A stretch of 49,174 nt of DNA, taken from NCBI GenBank assembly GCA_021405325.1, contig QWII01000113.1, forward strand, positions 1 through 49,174, read 5' to 3'. The notes beneath the pieces were generated by a model. That model saw only the letters and a list, made by a program, of their open reading frames with translations. It did no database searches and had not been told where the DNA came from. This DNA is from Caldilinea sp. CFX5 (GTDB lineage: Bacteria; Chloroflexota; Anaerolineae; Caldilineales; Caldilineaceae). Positions 33,749-43,137 of the stretch are shown here, one piece after another. The first letter of the stretch is position 1, and each line of letters opens with the position of its first letter. The translations under genes were made by a program, and so were the position numbers.

Positions 33749-35941
33749 GTGCATTTTTCACGCGAAGAATTTCAACATGTCCACTATGCCTGGGACGACG
33801 CCAAAGCTGCGACCCTCGACGGCGTGGAGCGGCTGGTCTACCGTTCCAACCTGCTGGGCGATGACCAACGGGTCACCAACACCGGCGGCGGCAACACCTC
33901 GTCAAAGGTGCTGATGACCGATCCTTTGACCGGCGAAGAGGTTGAAGTGCTCTGGGTCAAAGGCTCCGGCGGCGACTTGCGCACCGCCAAGCGGGACAAC
34001 TTTGCGGCGCTTTACATGGACAAGCTCAACCGCTTGCGCGCCATGTATGAAGCGTCGCCGAACAATGGGGTGAAGACGCCGGTTGAAGATGAGATGGTGG
34101 GCAAATATCCCCACACCTACTATAATTTGAATACGCGGGCCGCCTCCATTGATACCCCGTTACATGGCTTTATTCCGCACAAAATTGTCGATCACACCCA
34201 CCCCAACGCTGTCATCGCCATTGCCGCCGCCAAAGATGGCAAAGAGTTGACCCCCGAAATCTTTGGTGACGACATGGGCTGGGTCGATTGGCAACGCCCC
34301 GGCTTTGACTTGGGGCTAGTCATGGGCGCAATGGCCAAGGCCGATCCCAAACTCAAGGGCTTGGTCATGGGCGGTCATGGGCTGATCAACTGGGCGGAGG
34401 ATGACAAAAGCTGCTACGAACTGAGCCTGTCGATCATTGAACGGGCGGCGCGCTACATCGAGAGTCGCGACAAAGGCGACCAGACCTTTGGCGGTCAGAA
34501 GTATGCCCCCTTGGACGACGCCGCCAAAGAAGCACTCCTGGTCGAAGTGTTGCCCAAATTGCGCGGCATGGTGAGCCAACAGAGCAAATTCATCGGCACC
34601 ATCCAATCGGACGCCACCATTCTAGAATTTGTCAACAGCCATGACGCCGCCCGCCTGGCCGAACTCGGCACCTCCTGCCCTGACCATTTCTTGCGCACCA
34701 AGATCAAGCCGCTCTATGTTGATTGGAACCCGCAAGCCGAAACCGTCGCCGCCTTGGTGAGCAAGCTGGAAAGCGGCCTGGTCCAATACCGCCAGGACTA
34801 CGCCGCCTACTACGAAGCGTGTAAACACCCTGACTCCCCCGCCATGCGCAACCCCAACCCGACCGTGATTCTCATCCCCGGTGTCGGCATGATCGCCTGG
34901 GGCAAGAACAAGAGCGAAAGTCGTGTCACCGCCGAGTTTTACAACTGCGCCGTCGCCGTCATGCGCGGGGCCGAGGCGATTAGCGAATATGTAGCGCTGC
35001 CCAAGCAGGAAGCCTTTGATATTGAATATTGGCTATTGGAAGAAGCCAAGTTGCGCCGGATGCCGCCGGATAAAGAATTTGCCCGCAATGTGGTGGTCGT
35101 CATCGGCGCGGGCAGTGGGATTGGCAAAGCCGTCGCCCACCGCATGGCGAAAGAAGGCGCGCACATCGTCTGTGCTGATCTCAGCCTTGCCGCCGCTCAG
35201 GCCACGGCTGATGAATTGACCAAGAAATACGGCGTCGGCATCGGCGTCGCCGGCACTGGTATCTCGGCTTGTGGGCCGGCCATCGGCTTGGCCGTCGATG
35301 TGACTAACCGGGCCAGTGTACGGGAGATGTTCAAGCAGGTGCTGTTGGCCTATGGCGGCATCGACAACGTCGTTGTCACCGCCGGCATCTTTATTTCACC
35401 GGACAATACCGGTCACATCCCGGATGAGCGCTGGGACACCACCTTTGCCGTCAACGTTAAGGGCGCATACATTGTCGCCGACGAAGCGCGCACCATTTGG
35501 ACGACTCAAAAACTACCCGGCTCGTTAGTGATCACCACCAGTGTCAATGGCGCCGTTGCCAAGAAAGGCTCTGTCGCCTATGACACCAGCAAAGCCGCCG
35601 CCAACCACCTGGTGCGCGAACTGGCGATTGAGTTGGCCCCGCTGGTGCGTGTCAATGGCGTGGCGCCGGCCACCGTTGTCGCCGGCAGCGCCATGTTCCC
35701 GCGGGATCGGGTGATGAGTTCACTGGCAAAGTACGAAATTGCGTATAGCGAAGCAGAGGACACCGAGATCCTGCGCAATCGGCTAGCTCAGTTCTACGCC
35801 CAACGCACACTGACCAAGCTCCCGATCCTGCCGGAAGATCAGGCGGAAGCGGCTTACCTCCTGCTGAGTAGCGCTTTCGGCAAGACGACCGGGCAGATTG
35901 TCAATGTCGATGGCGGATTGATTGAGGCGTATTTGCGCTAG
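33749..35941 (+). CDS. bifunctional class II aldolase / short-chain dehydrogenase (RhaEW-like)
   Basis: GTG at 33749 has AAGGAG 9 nt upstream; upstream ATGs at 33701 and 33719 have no ribosome-binding site. The 730-residue product joins a class II aldolase-type domain (residues about 1-430) to an SDR domain (about 450-730). The aldolase part has TNTGGGNTSSK, VKGSGGDLRTAK, DHTHPNA zinc histidines and GGHGLINW. The SDR part has GAGSGIGKAV, the catalytic Ser of TTSVNG and Y-D-T-S-K of VAYDTSKAA. RhaEW fusions cleave L-rhamnulose-1-phosphate and oxidise the lactaldehyde formed. No other rhamnose genes are nearby, so the sugar is unproven. Confidence 0.87.
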   Translation: MHFSREEFQHVHYAWDDAKAATLDGVERLVYRSNLLGDDQRVTNTGGGNTSSKVLMTDPLTGEEVEVLWVKGSGGDLRTAKRDNFAALYMDKLNRLRAMYEASPNNGVKTPVEDEMVGKYPHTYYNLNTRAASIDTPLHGFIPHKIVDHTHPNAVIAIAAAKDGKELTPEIFGDDMGWVDWQRPGFDLGLVMGAMAKADPKLKGLVMGGHGLINWAEDDKSCYELSLSIIERAARYIESRDKGDQTFGGQKYAPLDDAAKEALLVEVLPKLRGMVSQQSKFIGTIQSDATILEFVNSHDAARLAELGTSCPDHFLRTKIKPLYVDWNPQAETVAALVSKLESGLVQYRQDYAAYYEACKHPDSPAMRNPNPTVILIPGVGMIAWGKNKSESRVTAEFYNCAVAVMRGAEAISEYVALPKQEAFDIEYWLLEEAKLRRMPPDKEFARNVVVVIGAGSGIGKAVAHRMAKEGAHIVCADLSLAAAQATADELTKKYGVGIGVAGTGISACGPAIGLAVDVTNRASVREMFKQVLLAYGGIDNVVVTAGIFISPDNTGHIPDERWDTTFAVNVKGAYIVADEARTIWTTQKLPGSLVITTSVNGAVAKKGSVAYDTSKAAANHLVRELAIELAPLVRVNGVAPATVVAGSAMFPRDRVMSSLAKYEIAYSEAEDTEILRNRLAQFYAQRTLTKLPILPEDQAEAAYLLLSSAFGKTTGQIVNVDGGLIEAYLR

Positions 35942-35976
35942 CAAGCTGCGGGTAAATTACAGCTTCTCAGTAATGA

Positions 35977-36007
35977 AGAAGTCCGTTCTTGCCAAAGACG
36001 GACTTCT
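35977..36007 (+). terminator. hairpin after the RhaEW-like gene
   Basis: AGAAGTCCGT (35977-35986) pairs with ACGGACTTCT (35998-36007) over an 11-nt loop, 36 nt after the stop. There is no strong T-run, so attenuation or mRNA end protection is equally possible. Confidence 0.5.
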
Positions 36008-36071
36008 CAAACAGTTTAGTCTATGTTGTGTAAGTTTTATTTTCTACTAATTGGTGAAGGAGCCCCCCATT

Positions 36072-36503
36072 ATGTATTGCGCACAGTGTGGCGTACAATT
36101 GGTCGCATCAGCAAATTACTGTCACGTTTGTGGAACCAAGACAAGTGGTGTTCGAATTCAGTCTGCAAGTTCCGCGCTTCCTGTATATGAGGTGTGTGAA
36201 ACCACATTTATTATGATTAAGGACCGTGGCCCGCTTGGATTGAGATTAAATCCTTTTGGTGGAAAAGCTACTTGGCAATGGATTGCTAAAGCAAATGGCC
36301 CGCGAGGTCAATATAATGCTGTTGTTAGCTCGGTGTTCAAGGCCCCCTATCGTATAGACAATCATTGGCGCAATGGGCCGGAACATCATGACTTCAACGC
36401 TAAAGAAGCATTAGATCAAATGGTAACTGCACTTTTATCAGATGGTTGGGAACCTGTCGTTAATGATGGTTATCGTCCGCAGTTTCGTCGCCAGGTTAAT
36501 TAG
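36072..36503 (+). CDS. zinc-ribbon protein of unknown function
   Basis: The 143-residue product starts with a CxxC-x13-CxxC zinc ribbon (MYCAQCGV...YCHVCGTK). A 100-residue domain follows, with FIMIKDRGPLGLRLNPFGGK and HDFNAKEALDQMVTALLSDGWEPV. The latter resembles small domains that grade strand-to-helix substrates in uncharacterised Chloroflexota proteins, but I cannot name the family. AAGGAG lies 10 nt before the ATG. Base composition is more AT-rich than the neighbours. With the AAA gene 33 nt downstream it forms a likely two-gene unit, perhaps acquired. Confidence 0.7.
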   Translation: MYCAQCGVQLVASANYCHVCGTKTSGVRIQSASSALPVYEVCETTFIMIKDRGPLGLRLNPFGGKATWQWIAKANGPRGQYNAVVSSVFKAPYRIDNHWRNGPEHHDFNAKEALDQMVTALLSDGWEPVVNDGYRPQFRRQVN

Positions 36504-36535
36504 CTGTAGGATAACCTAGAGGATTAGGTGGCTTA

Positions 36536-38104
36536 ATGTTGAAACCATTGCCAGTAACAACGTACACGTTTCGCAAAATTATTGAAGAAGGCTCGCTCTA
36601 CGTTGATAAAACAGCGTATCTTTACGAGCTAATTCAATATCCCAGCGCCGCCTACTTCCTGTCGCGCCCGCGTCGTTTTGGGAAAAGTTTATTAATTTCG
36701 ACCCTTGACGAAATTTTTCGCGGGAACAAAGAATTGTTTCAAGGACTATGGATTTACCAAAGTTCATACCAATGGGCGGTACGGCCGGTCATTCGGATCG
36801 ATTTCAGCCGCCACACGGTAAGTGATGCCAAAACCCTCGTGCAGATCATTGACTATTACCTTGAGGAAATTGCGCAAGATTATGGTTTGGTGCTAAAAGG
36901 CTTTAGCTATCAGAGCCGATTTCAGAATCTCATTCGCCAATTAGGGCAGGCGAGTCGCGTTGTGATCTTGATTGACGAATACGATAAGCCGATTATTGAT
37001 AACCTTGAGAATGTTGAAGAGGCAAAACGGATCCGCGATGTATTAAAGGCTTTCTATGGTAGCATCAAGGCGATGGATCAACATTTACACATGGCCTTTA
37101 TTACGGGCATCAGTAAATTTAGCCAGGTAGGTGTCTTTTCGACCCTAAACAATCTTGTCGATTTGACAATGAATACGCGTTTTGCGTCTATGCTGGGGCT
37201 AACGGAGGCGGAGATCCGACTTACTTTCGCTGATTACATAACGGCCTTTGCTACAGAGCGTAATCAGTCAACCGAAGCGTTGTTGGCACAACTACGCACC
37301 TGGTATGACGGCTTCTGTTTTGCGCCGAATGCAGAGAATGTCTACAACCCCTACTCCGTGGTTCACCTGTTTTACCAACGAAGTTTTGCCAACCACTGGT
37401 TTGAAACGGGCACACCCACCTTTCTTATCAAGCTCATTCGCGAACGGAATTACGATCTGGAACATTTCGACAATTTAGTGGTGAACGAGATCGATTTCAA
37501 AACCTATGAGTTGGAAAGCCTGGAAATTGTGCCATTGCTCTTTCAAACCGGCTATCTAACGATCAAGGCGCACCACCAGGAACCAATGCGCGAGATTGTT
37601 TATACGTTGGGCTACCCCAATTACGAAGTGGAGAACTCCTTCTTTGCGCATTTGTTAAATGCCTTTAGCTACACCGAGCGCACCTTATCCCGCAGCTATT
37701 TGACAAAGCTGATTGATGCGCTAAAAGCAAAAGCACTTGACCAGGTCTTTGAGGTTGTCACCGTTTTCTTTGCCAACGTGCCGTACAATTTACACCTTAA
37801 ATATGAACAATACTATCAGAGCATTTTCTACACGCTTTTTATGATGATTGGCATGGAGATCGCCGCCGAAGTCGAAACCAATGACGGGCGGATCGATGCC
37901 GTGGTGGAACTGGCTGACCACATCTTTCTCTTTGAATTCAAGATTGACAAAAACGCCAAAGACGCTTTACAACAGATCAAGGACAACCATTATTACCACA
38001 AATACCGGTTACACAATAAGCCGATGACCCTGGTTGGCGCTAATTTCAACAGCAAAACGCGCACCGTTGACGACTGGACGAGCGAGCTTGACGAGAAAGC
38101 CTAG
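36536..38104 (+). CDS. AAA-ATPase-like / PD-(D/E)XK nuclease family protein (DUF1703 type)
   Basis: The 522-residue protein matches the AAA-ATPase-like plus PDDEXK_9 layout. It opens TYTFRKIIEEGSLYVDKTAYL, then Walker A-like SRPRRFGKSLLIST and Walker B VILIDEYDKP. GISKFSQVGVFSTLNNL and AYFTWYDGF-type RTWYDGFCF follow. The C-terminal nuclease region has NDGRIDAVVELADHIFLFEFK, an acidic-strand-ExK site. This family is common in Bacteroidota, Clostridia and Chloroflexota, often expanded, with no proven function. AT-rich like the zinc-ribbon gene before it. Confidence 0.9.
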   Translation: MLKPLPVTTYTFRKIIEEGSLYVDKTAYLYELIQYPSAAYFLSRPRRFGKSLLISTLDEIFRGNKELFQGLWIYQSSYQWAVRPVIRIDFSRHTVSDAKTLVQIIDYYLEEIAQDYGLVLKGFSYQSRFQNLIRQLGQASRVVILIDEYDKPIIDNLENVEEAKRIRDVLKAFYGSIKAMDQHLHMAFITGISKFSQVGVFSTLNNLVDLTMNTRFASMLGLTEAEIRLTFADYITAFATERNQSTEALLAQLRTWYDGFCFAPNAENVYNPYSVVHLFYQRSFANHWFETGTPTFLIKLIRERNYDLEHFDNLVVNEIDFKTYELESLEIVPLLFQTGYLTIKAHHQEPMREIVYTLGYPNYEVENSFFAHLLNAFSYTERTLSRSYLTKLIDALKAKALDQVFEVVTVFFANVPYNLHLKYEQYYQSIFYTLFMMIGMEIAAEVETNDGRIDAVVELADHIFLFEFKIDKNAKDALQQIKDNHYYHKYRLHNKPMTLVGANFNSKTRTVDDWTSELDEKA

Positions 38105-38770
38105 CTATACCTCTACCTCGTCCAATCCCACCAACCCCTGTTTCAACGCATAGAGCGCCGCCTGTGTGCGATGGGCCAGGTGGAGTTTGGCGAGAATGTT
38201 GCCCACATGCGTCTTCACCGTCTCCTCGCTGATGACCAACGCCTCGGCGATGGCGCGATTGGTGCGGCCATGCGCCAGTTGCCGCAACACTTCGGTCTCG
38301 CGTTCGGTTAGCCCCGGTTCAATCGTACTCTGTTCCAGCAATTCTTGTAGCACGGCCCCGGCAATGTTCGGGTCCAGCACTGAGCGCCCCAACGCGGCGC
38401 CGCGCACCGCGCTCAACAGCAGATCCGGCGCAGCATCCTTGCGCACATAGCCAATCGCACCGACACGCAACGCCGCCATCACCCGCGCCTCATCGGTAAA
38501 GGCCGTTAAGACAACGACTTGCGTATGGGGCGAAAGGGTGCGCAACTTCTGCGTTGTCTGGATGCCGGTCATCCCGCCGGGCATGAGCAGATCCATCACC
38601 ACTACATCGGGCAGCCAGGCTTCGACTTTGGCTAACAACGCTTCGCCGTTGGCCGCTTCGCCAATCACGCTGATGTCATCAAACGAATCGAGAAAACTGC
38701 GCAGCCCCCGACGCACAACATGGTGATCGTCCACCAGGACAACACGGATTTTAGGCCGTAGATTGGTCAT
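38105..38770 (-). CDS. NarL/LuxR-family response regulator
   Basis: The 221-residue protein has a receiver domain with D14, D15, phosphoacceptor D60 ([11 protein letters not shown]), a Thr in VVLTAF and a Lys in YVRKDA. A LuxR-type HTH follows: [21 protein letters not shown] then [20 protein letters not shown]. Its start overlaps the kinase gene by 20 nt, so the two are translated together. Target genes are unknown. Confidence 0.95.
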   Translation of the reverse strand: MTNLRPKIRVVLVDDHHVVRRGLRSFLDSFDDISVIGEAANGEALLAKVEAWLPDVVVMDLLMPGGMTGIQTTQKLRTLSPHTQVVVLTAFTDEARVMAALRVGAIGYVRKDAAPDLLLSAVRGAALGRSVLDPNIAGAVLQELLEQSTIEPGLTERETEVLRQLAHGRTNRAIAEALVISEETVKTHVGNILAKLHLAHRTQAALYALKQGLVGLDEVEV

Positions 38771-39989
38771 TGCCCTGCTCCTTCGCTTCGCCGGTGGGTT
38801 GAACAAGCGGAATGTCGATGCGTACTCGCGTCCCTTGACCCGGTGTGCTATGCAATTCGACCTTGCCATCAACTGCGTCGGCCCGCGCCTGTAAATTGGC
38901 TAAGCCCATCCCTTTGTTGTCTGGGGTTGGTGTAAAGCCCTGCCCATTGTCCTGCACTTCGAGCCGTAACAGATTTTCGTCGGCCACCAACTCCAACTGT
39001 ATATGCACCGCACTGGCGCGTGCATGACGGGCCACGTTGGAAAGCGCTTCCTGCGCCATGCGAAAGAGCGCTTCTTGTGCGCCTTTAGGCAAACGCTCCG
39101 TCGGTGGCAGCGTGCCAAAGGTGGTGGTAACAGCGGCCCCGGTACGATAACCGAGCGCTTCACCTTGCTCGCGCAACGCTTCAATCAGCCCTATGGTCGC
39201 CAGTGGAGCCGGACTGAGTTGATGTAACAACGCGTCGATCTCGACCATCGCTGCTTGGGCGCTCTGCTGCACATCGGCCAACGCTGCCAGCGCACCGGCT
39301 GGGTCTTTTTCTAACCGTTCGCGCACGGCTGCTGCGCTGATGCTAATGCTAAAGAGTTGTTGTTTGACCGAATCATGCAAGTCGCGCGCCAGCCGATTGC
39401 GTTCGGCTTGGATGGCATCCTCGCTTATCGAATCTCGAAGCACTTTGCCTTGTCTGATGGTATCCACCACCATAACATCCGCGAATAGTTGTGCGCGTGC
39501 AAGGTATTCAGCATGTGTCAAGCGGCGCTTTGTTTCGGCTGGTGGTTTTGTCGTCAATTCGATAATTTTGTTGGTAACATCTTCCGGGTTGACAAACGCA
39601 TGTAGCACCTGTGCGCCGATGCCTTGCCCTTCTTTCAACAAGCCAATCAAGAGATGTTCCGTGCCGATATATTGGTGCCCCATCTGGCGAGCCGTGGCAA
39701 CAGCCAGTTCAATTACCCGCTTTGCCCCACGCGCCAATGTCGGCTTATCCCACGGCCAACGCGCCGGTTGCGGCCCTGCCACCCGATCTTCAACCCGACG
39801 CTGAATTGCGTTGCGGTCACAACCCAGTTCCACCAACACCCGCGTCGCCAACCCCTCTTTTTCGGCCAGCAGACCAAGCAGCAGATGTTCTGTGTCGATC
39901 TGGCGATGTTGCAGCCGGGTCGCTTCCTCTTTGGCCAGGGTGAGAACGAAGCGGGCGCGTTTGGTAAAACGATCTAATTTCTCACTCAT
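38751..39989 (-). CDS. histidine kinase with N-terminal Clp_N (ClpC/ClpA adaptor-binding) domain
   Basis: The 412-residue protein carries two Clp_N repeats at residues about 6-70 and 85-145. Repeat 1 reads [20 protein letters not shown] with [16 protein letters not shown]; repeat 2 reads [20 protein letters not shown] with [17 protein letters not shown] coil follows, then a HisKA_3 kinase core with phospho-His H205 in [20 protein letters not shown]. The HATPase has [15 protein letters not shown] and [11 protein letters not shown]. No membrane helix is seen, so it is cytosolic. Clp_N domains recognise adaptor or damaged proteins (for example phosphoarginine in ClpC), so this kinase may sense protein quality. 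Normal Clp_N hosts are AAA+ chaperones; here no AAA+ domain follows. It is followed by its response regulator. Confidence 0.9.
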   Translation of the reverse strand: MSEKLDRFTKRARFVLTLAKEEATRLQHRQIDTEHLLLGLLAEKEGLATRVLVELGCDRNAIQRRVEDRVAGPQPARWPWDKPTLARGAKRVIELAVATARQMGHQYIGTEHLLIGLLKEGQGIGAQVLHAFVNPEDVTNKIIELTTKPPAETKRRLTHAEYLARAQLFADVMVVDTIRQGKVLRDSISEDAIQAERNRLARDLHDSVKQQLFSISISAAAVRERLEKDPAGALAALADVQQSAQAAMVEIDALLHQLSPAPLATIGLIEALREQGEALGYRTGAAVTTTFGTLPPTERLPKGAQEALFRMAQEALSNVARHARASAVHIQLELVADENLLRLEVQDNGQGFTPTPDNKGMGLANLQARADAVDGKVELHSTPGQGTRVRIDIPLVQPTGEAKEQGNDQSTA

Positions 39990-40082
39990 TGCTTTCCTTT
40001 CCCTTGTTTCTGTTAAGCGTTTGACCATTGTCGCTCTGCTCATCATACTAGGGAAAGGCAATTTGTACATCCCCCAAAGTAG

Positions 40083-40217
40083 GGATCAACGGATTCAGGA
40101 TAGGAACGGATTGACTCCGCTGCTGTTGGTGATTGGTGGATAAAGGTGGTTTTTCGCGAGCGGAAGTGTTCTGTCACTGTGCGTACTAATCCGTTCCTGT
40201 CACGAATCCGTTGATCC
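40083..40217. repeat. long interrupted inverted repeat overlapping the photolyase remnant's 3' end
   Basis: GGATCAACGGATTC (40083-40096) and AGGAACGGATT (40102-40112) are exactly complementary to GAATCCGTTGATCC (40204-40217) and AATCCGTTCCT (40188-40198). The right arm supplies the last codons and stop of the photolyase fragment. The gap 39990-40199 has no gene. Confidence 0.8.
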
Positions 40218-40793
40218 GGTCTGCCGCGTCGCGCGATACGCCGCCAGCATCCGTGCCTTCGCCCATTCGTGATCGACCAGCGGCGCAGGGTAATCAACCC
40301 CAATCCGACAGCGCGCCGTGAGTTGATCGCGTTCACTCATTTGCCACGGTGCGTGGATAAACTTCTGCGGCACGTTTGCCAGTTCCGGCACCCACTGGCG
40401 GATATAGTCACCTTGCGGATCAAACTTTTCACTCTGGCTCACAGGATTAAAGACGCGGAAATAGGGCGCGGCATCCACGCCCGTCCCGGCCACCCATTGC
40501 CAGCCGGCGTTATTGGCGGCCGGATCGCCGTCGATGAGTTGTTGCATAAACCAGCGTTCGCCCCAACGCCAGTCGATGAGCAGATCCTTGACCAGAAACG
40601 AGGCTGTTACCATGCGTGCCCGATAAAAATCACGCCAGATCAACTCGTTGAGCCAGATCGTGGCCCCCTCACGCGCTGCCGGCGTTGGCGCTTTGTCGAT
40701 GGCTGTATACGCCGCCAGTGCCGCCAAGCGTGGCGAGATCATACCAAAACGCAGGTAGGGTGAAAGTTGGGAAGTGGCATTGGTTGCTGGCAA
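40200..40793 (-). pseudogene. 5'-truncated deoxyribodipyrimidine photolyase/cryptochrome (FAD-binding half)
   Basis: The 197 residues correspond to the C-terminal FAD-binding half of photolyases: [54 protein letters not shown] and KFIHAPW. The antenna domain and linker (about 200-250 residues) are absent. Upstream there is no in-frame ATG. A potential start ATG AGT ACA at about 40817 is in another frame, and the in-frame stop follows just before it. So the 5' half was deleted, or the gene was displaced. Activity is unlikely because the FAD domain needs its full fold. Confidence 0.88.
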
Positions 40794-40820
40794 ATTTCTG
40801 TACCGTTGTACTCATAATGG

Positions 40821-41543
40821 CTAATCCCCCTGTAAAATTGGTTCACTCCATGACCGTTCCTGTGGCGCCCTGCCATAATCAGCGAGAATGCTATCGGCTA
40901 CGCGTAACCCGCCCAACGCAACGGCTGCCGTCGATTGGCCGGGGAAGATGCTGTCGCCTACCATCCAAAGCTGGGGCGCCAGCCGTGGCCCCCAGGCGCG
41001 CCAGAGATGGGTTTGGGGGAAGCCGCCCACCCACCCCCAGTCGCGTCGGGCAAAGCGCTGAAAGGTGATGGGCGTGCCGGCTAAGATAAATTTGGATGCT
41101 TCGCGTAGCGATGGAAGGGCGTGCGTGGCGGCCGTAATCAACTGGTCACTGTAAATCGTTTTGCGCGCCTCATACGCCTTCTGCGCGCTTTCCCGTAATT
41201 GCCACCAGAGCGCCAATGCCGTATGGGTGCTAATGGTTAATATCCGCTGTCCAGCCGGTGCACGTCCCTTGTCCCAAGCTGGACTGAGGGAAAGGTAGGC
41301 GGTATTTGCTTCCCCCATCGGCTCCCGCACAATCACCTGATGATGGAAGGGGAAATCCGGCGGAATCAGCGTCGCGTCAGGACCGATATAGACATGCGCT
41401 TCCAAGACGGTCACCGTCAGGCCGGCGCGCGCCAGCAAGGCGGCCGTGGTCAAGCCGCCAATGCGGGCGCCAATGACGACAATCGAAGGGGCGCGGCGGG
41501 ACTGTTGGCTTTCGCCGCCGCGGGTGTGGGCGTTTCCTTCCAT
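40821..41543 (-). pseudogene. internally deleted FAD-dependent phytoene-desaturase-type oxidoreductase
   Basis: The 240-residue product begins with a Rossmann FAD motif ([32 protein letters not shown]) and then jumps to the C-terminal third of CrtI/CrtD-type proteins. That part reads [66 protein letters not shown] and [10 protein letters not shown]. Family members are about 480-510 residues, so roughly 250 are missing in frame, at VYIG/PDAT. The deletion removes the substrate-binding domain. The start ATG (41543) is 5 nt after the SRPBCC stop. Both this and the next gene being damaged suggests a decaying cluster. A sequencing artefact would be less likely to keep the frame. Confidence 0.8.
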
Positions 41544-41548
41544 AGCGG

Positions 41549-42028
41549 TTAGCGGGATTCGCTTGCTTGCTCGACGGCTTGGAAATTGGCCTTTTGCACC
41601 AGGCGTTTGGTTTGCCAGGCGCGATAGGCAAAGAGGAGCGGCAGATTCAGGTACATCCCCCAACCGACGGCTTTCCAGAACCATTGGTCGGCCAGGGTGA
41701 TCTCTATCTCATCGATTACTTCCGTCACCTCTGCTGTGACCGGGCGAAAGGTGTGCCGATGCACCCAGGTTTGAAATGGCCCGCTCAATTGGCGATCGAC
41801 AAAACCGGTGGGCGTCACCTCTTCAATCCGGGCAACCCAATGAATCGGCAGTGGTCCCAACCAGAGGGTAAAGGCCATCTCATCACCGCTGTTCAAGATT
41901 GCTGGCGCCTGCTGCACCCGTACAATCACCGGCGGCGGCGTAATCGCCCCCATACTCGCTGACTGCCGATGAAAAGCCGCCACCGCAGCAATGGGCGCCG
42001 GTACTTGAAACCGGTGTTGAAACTTCAT
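41549..42028 (-). CDS. SRPBCC-family protein of the CarH cluster
   Basis: The 159-residue protein reads [20 protein letters not shown], then [38 protein letters not shown] and a C-terminal [17 protein letters not shown]. This is the ligand-binding SRPBCC/cyclase-like layout commonly found with TIGR01777 epimerases and photolyases in light-induced clusters. It is intact in length. The ATG at 42028 was preferred to TTG at 42049. The substrate is unknown. Confidence 0.85.
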   Translation of the reverse strand: MKFQHRFQVPAPIAAVAAFHRQSASMGAITPPPVIVRVQQAPAILNSGDEMAFTLWLGPLPIHWVARIEEVTPTGFVDRQLSGPFQTWVHRHTFRPVTAEVTEVIDEIEITLADQWFWKAVGWGMYLNLPLLFAYRAWQTKRLVQKANFQAVEQASESR

Positions 42029-42058
42029 CCTGTTTACTTCTTTCTGCAACCACCTGAT

Positions 42059-42142
42059 CGTGTTCCTTCTGTCTGTGTTTAGTCTTTACATGGTAGCCAA
42101 AGACTAAACACAGACAGAAGGAACACGGAATTCGTAAAATTT
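42059..42142. repeat. dispersed hairpin family A, copy 3
   Basis: Perfect 29-bp arms (42059-42087 and 42099-42127) enclose the 11-nt loop ACATGGTAGCC. The tail GGAATTCGTAAAATTT, to 42142, equals that of copy 2, 18 kb away. It lies between the epimerase stop and the SRPBCC start. Confidence 0.93.
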
Positions 42143-42158
42143 CCAGTCATCAAATGCG

Positions 42159-43070
42159 TTAGCCAAGCAGATCACCCAGTGCTTCGCGTAGGGCCGGATG
42201 GCTGAAGGCAAAGCCCATCGCTTCCAACCGCTGCGGCACAGCCCGTTGCCCATCGAGTACAATGGTTGACATTTCGCCCAGAACGGTTTTCATGGCAAAG
42301 GCGGGCGCCGGCATAAAGGCCGGTCGGCGCATGGTGGCGCCCAAAATCTCACCGAATTGTTTGTTGGTGACGGGGTTGGGCGCAGCCAGGTTAAAGGCGC
42401 CGTCGGCATTGGGCGTATCCAACAGAAATTTGATGGCGCGCGCTTGATCGGTGATGTGAATCCAGGGCACCCATTGTTTGCCGTTGCCCAGCGGCCCGCC
42501 GGCAAAAAACTTAAAGGGCAACATCATCTTGGGCAGCGCCCCGCCCTCTTTGCTCAACACAATGCCGGTGCGAATAACTGGGCGTCGCACCCCCATTTTC
42601 ATGACCGGGGTCGTGGACATTTCCCAGTCAAAACAAACTTTGGCCAAAAAATCCGTACCGGCCGGCGTAGCCTCCGTAATGATTTCATCGCCATTGCGGG
42701 CGCCATAGTAGCCCACCGCCGAGGATTGGATCAACACTTTGGGTTTCTGCGTGGCCTGTTGGATCGCCTGTTGCAAAGCCAGGCCCGCACGTATCCGGCT
42801 TTCGCGGATGAGTTGTTTCCGTTGCGCCGTCCAGGGCCGATCCCCAATGCCGGCGCCGGCTAGATTGATGATGGCATCGGCGCCATTGACCAAATGTCCC
42901 CAGCCCTCTGTCGTCTGTCCATCCCAATCTTCAATCCGCACCCCACTTGGCATCCCGCGTGCGGCGTCCGGGTTGCGACTGAGCACAGTGATGAGGTGAC
43001 CGTCGGCCAGGAGCAGCGGGCAAAGCGCCCGGCCAATCAATCCTGTGCCGCCAGTGATGATAATCCGCAT
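42159..43070 (-). CDS. TIGR01777-family NAD-dependent epimerase/dehydratase
   Basis: The 303-residue SDR-extended protein has [59 protein letters not shown] (Tyr in the YYG variant of the active site) and [16 protein letters not shown]. The end is [19 protein letters not shown]. These are the defining motifs of the YfcH/SulA-like TIGR01777 family. Its reaction is unknown. It follows carH after 67 nt and may share its promoter. An ACAACG/CGTTGT inverted pair lies in that gap at 43114-43131. Confidence 0.93.
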   Translation of the reverse strand: MRIIITGGTGLIGRALCPLLLADGHLITVLSRNPDAARGMPSGVRIEDWDGQTTEGWGHLVNGADAIINLAGAGIGDRPWTAQRKQLIRESRIRAGLALQQAIQQATQKPKVLIQSSAVGYYGARNGDEIITEATPAGTDFLAKVCFDWEMSTTPVMKMGVRRPVIRTGIVLSKEGGALPKMMLPFKFFAGGPLGNGKQWVPWIHITDQARAIKFLLDTPNADGAFNLAAPNPVTNKQFGEILGATMRRPAFMPAPAFAMKTVLGEMSTIVLDGQRAVPQRLEAMGFAFSHPALREALGDLLG

Positions 43071-43137
43071 GACAATCCTGTCCTTTCTTCGTTGCTGTTG
43101 GGCGGTGATATTGACAACGTTTCATCGTTGTTATTGG

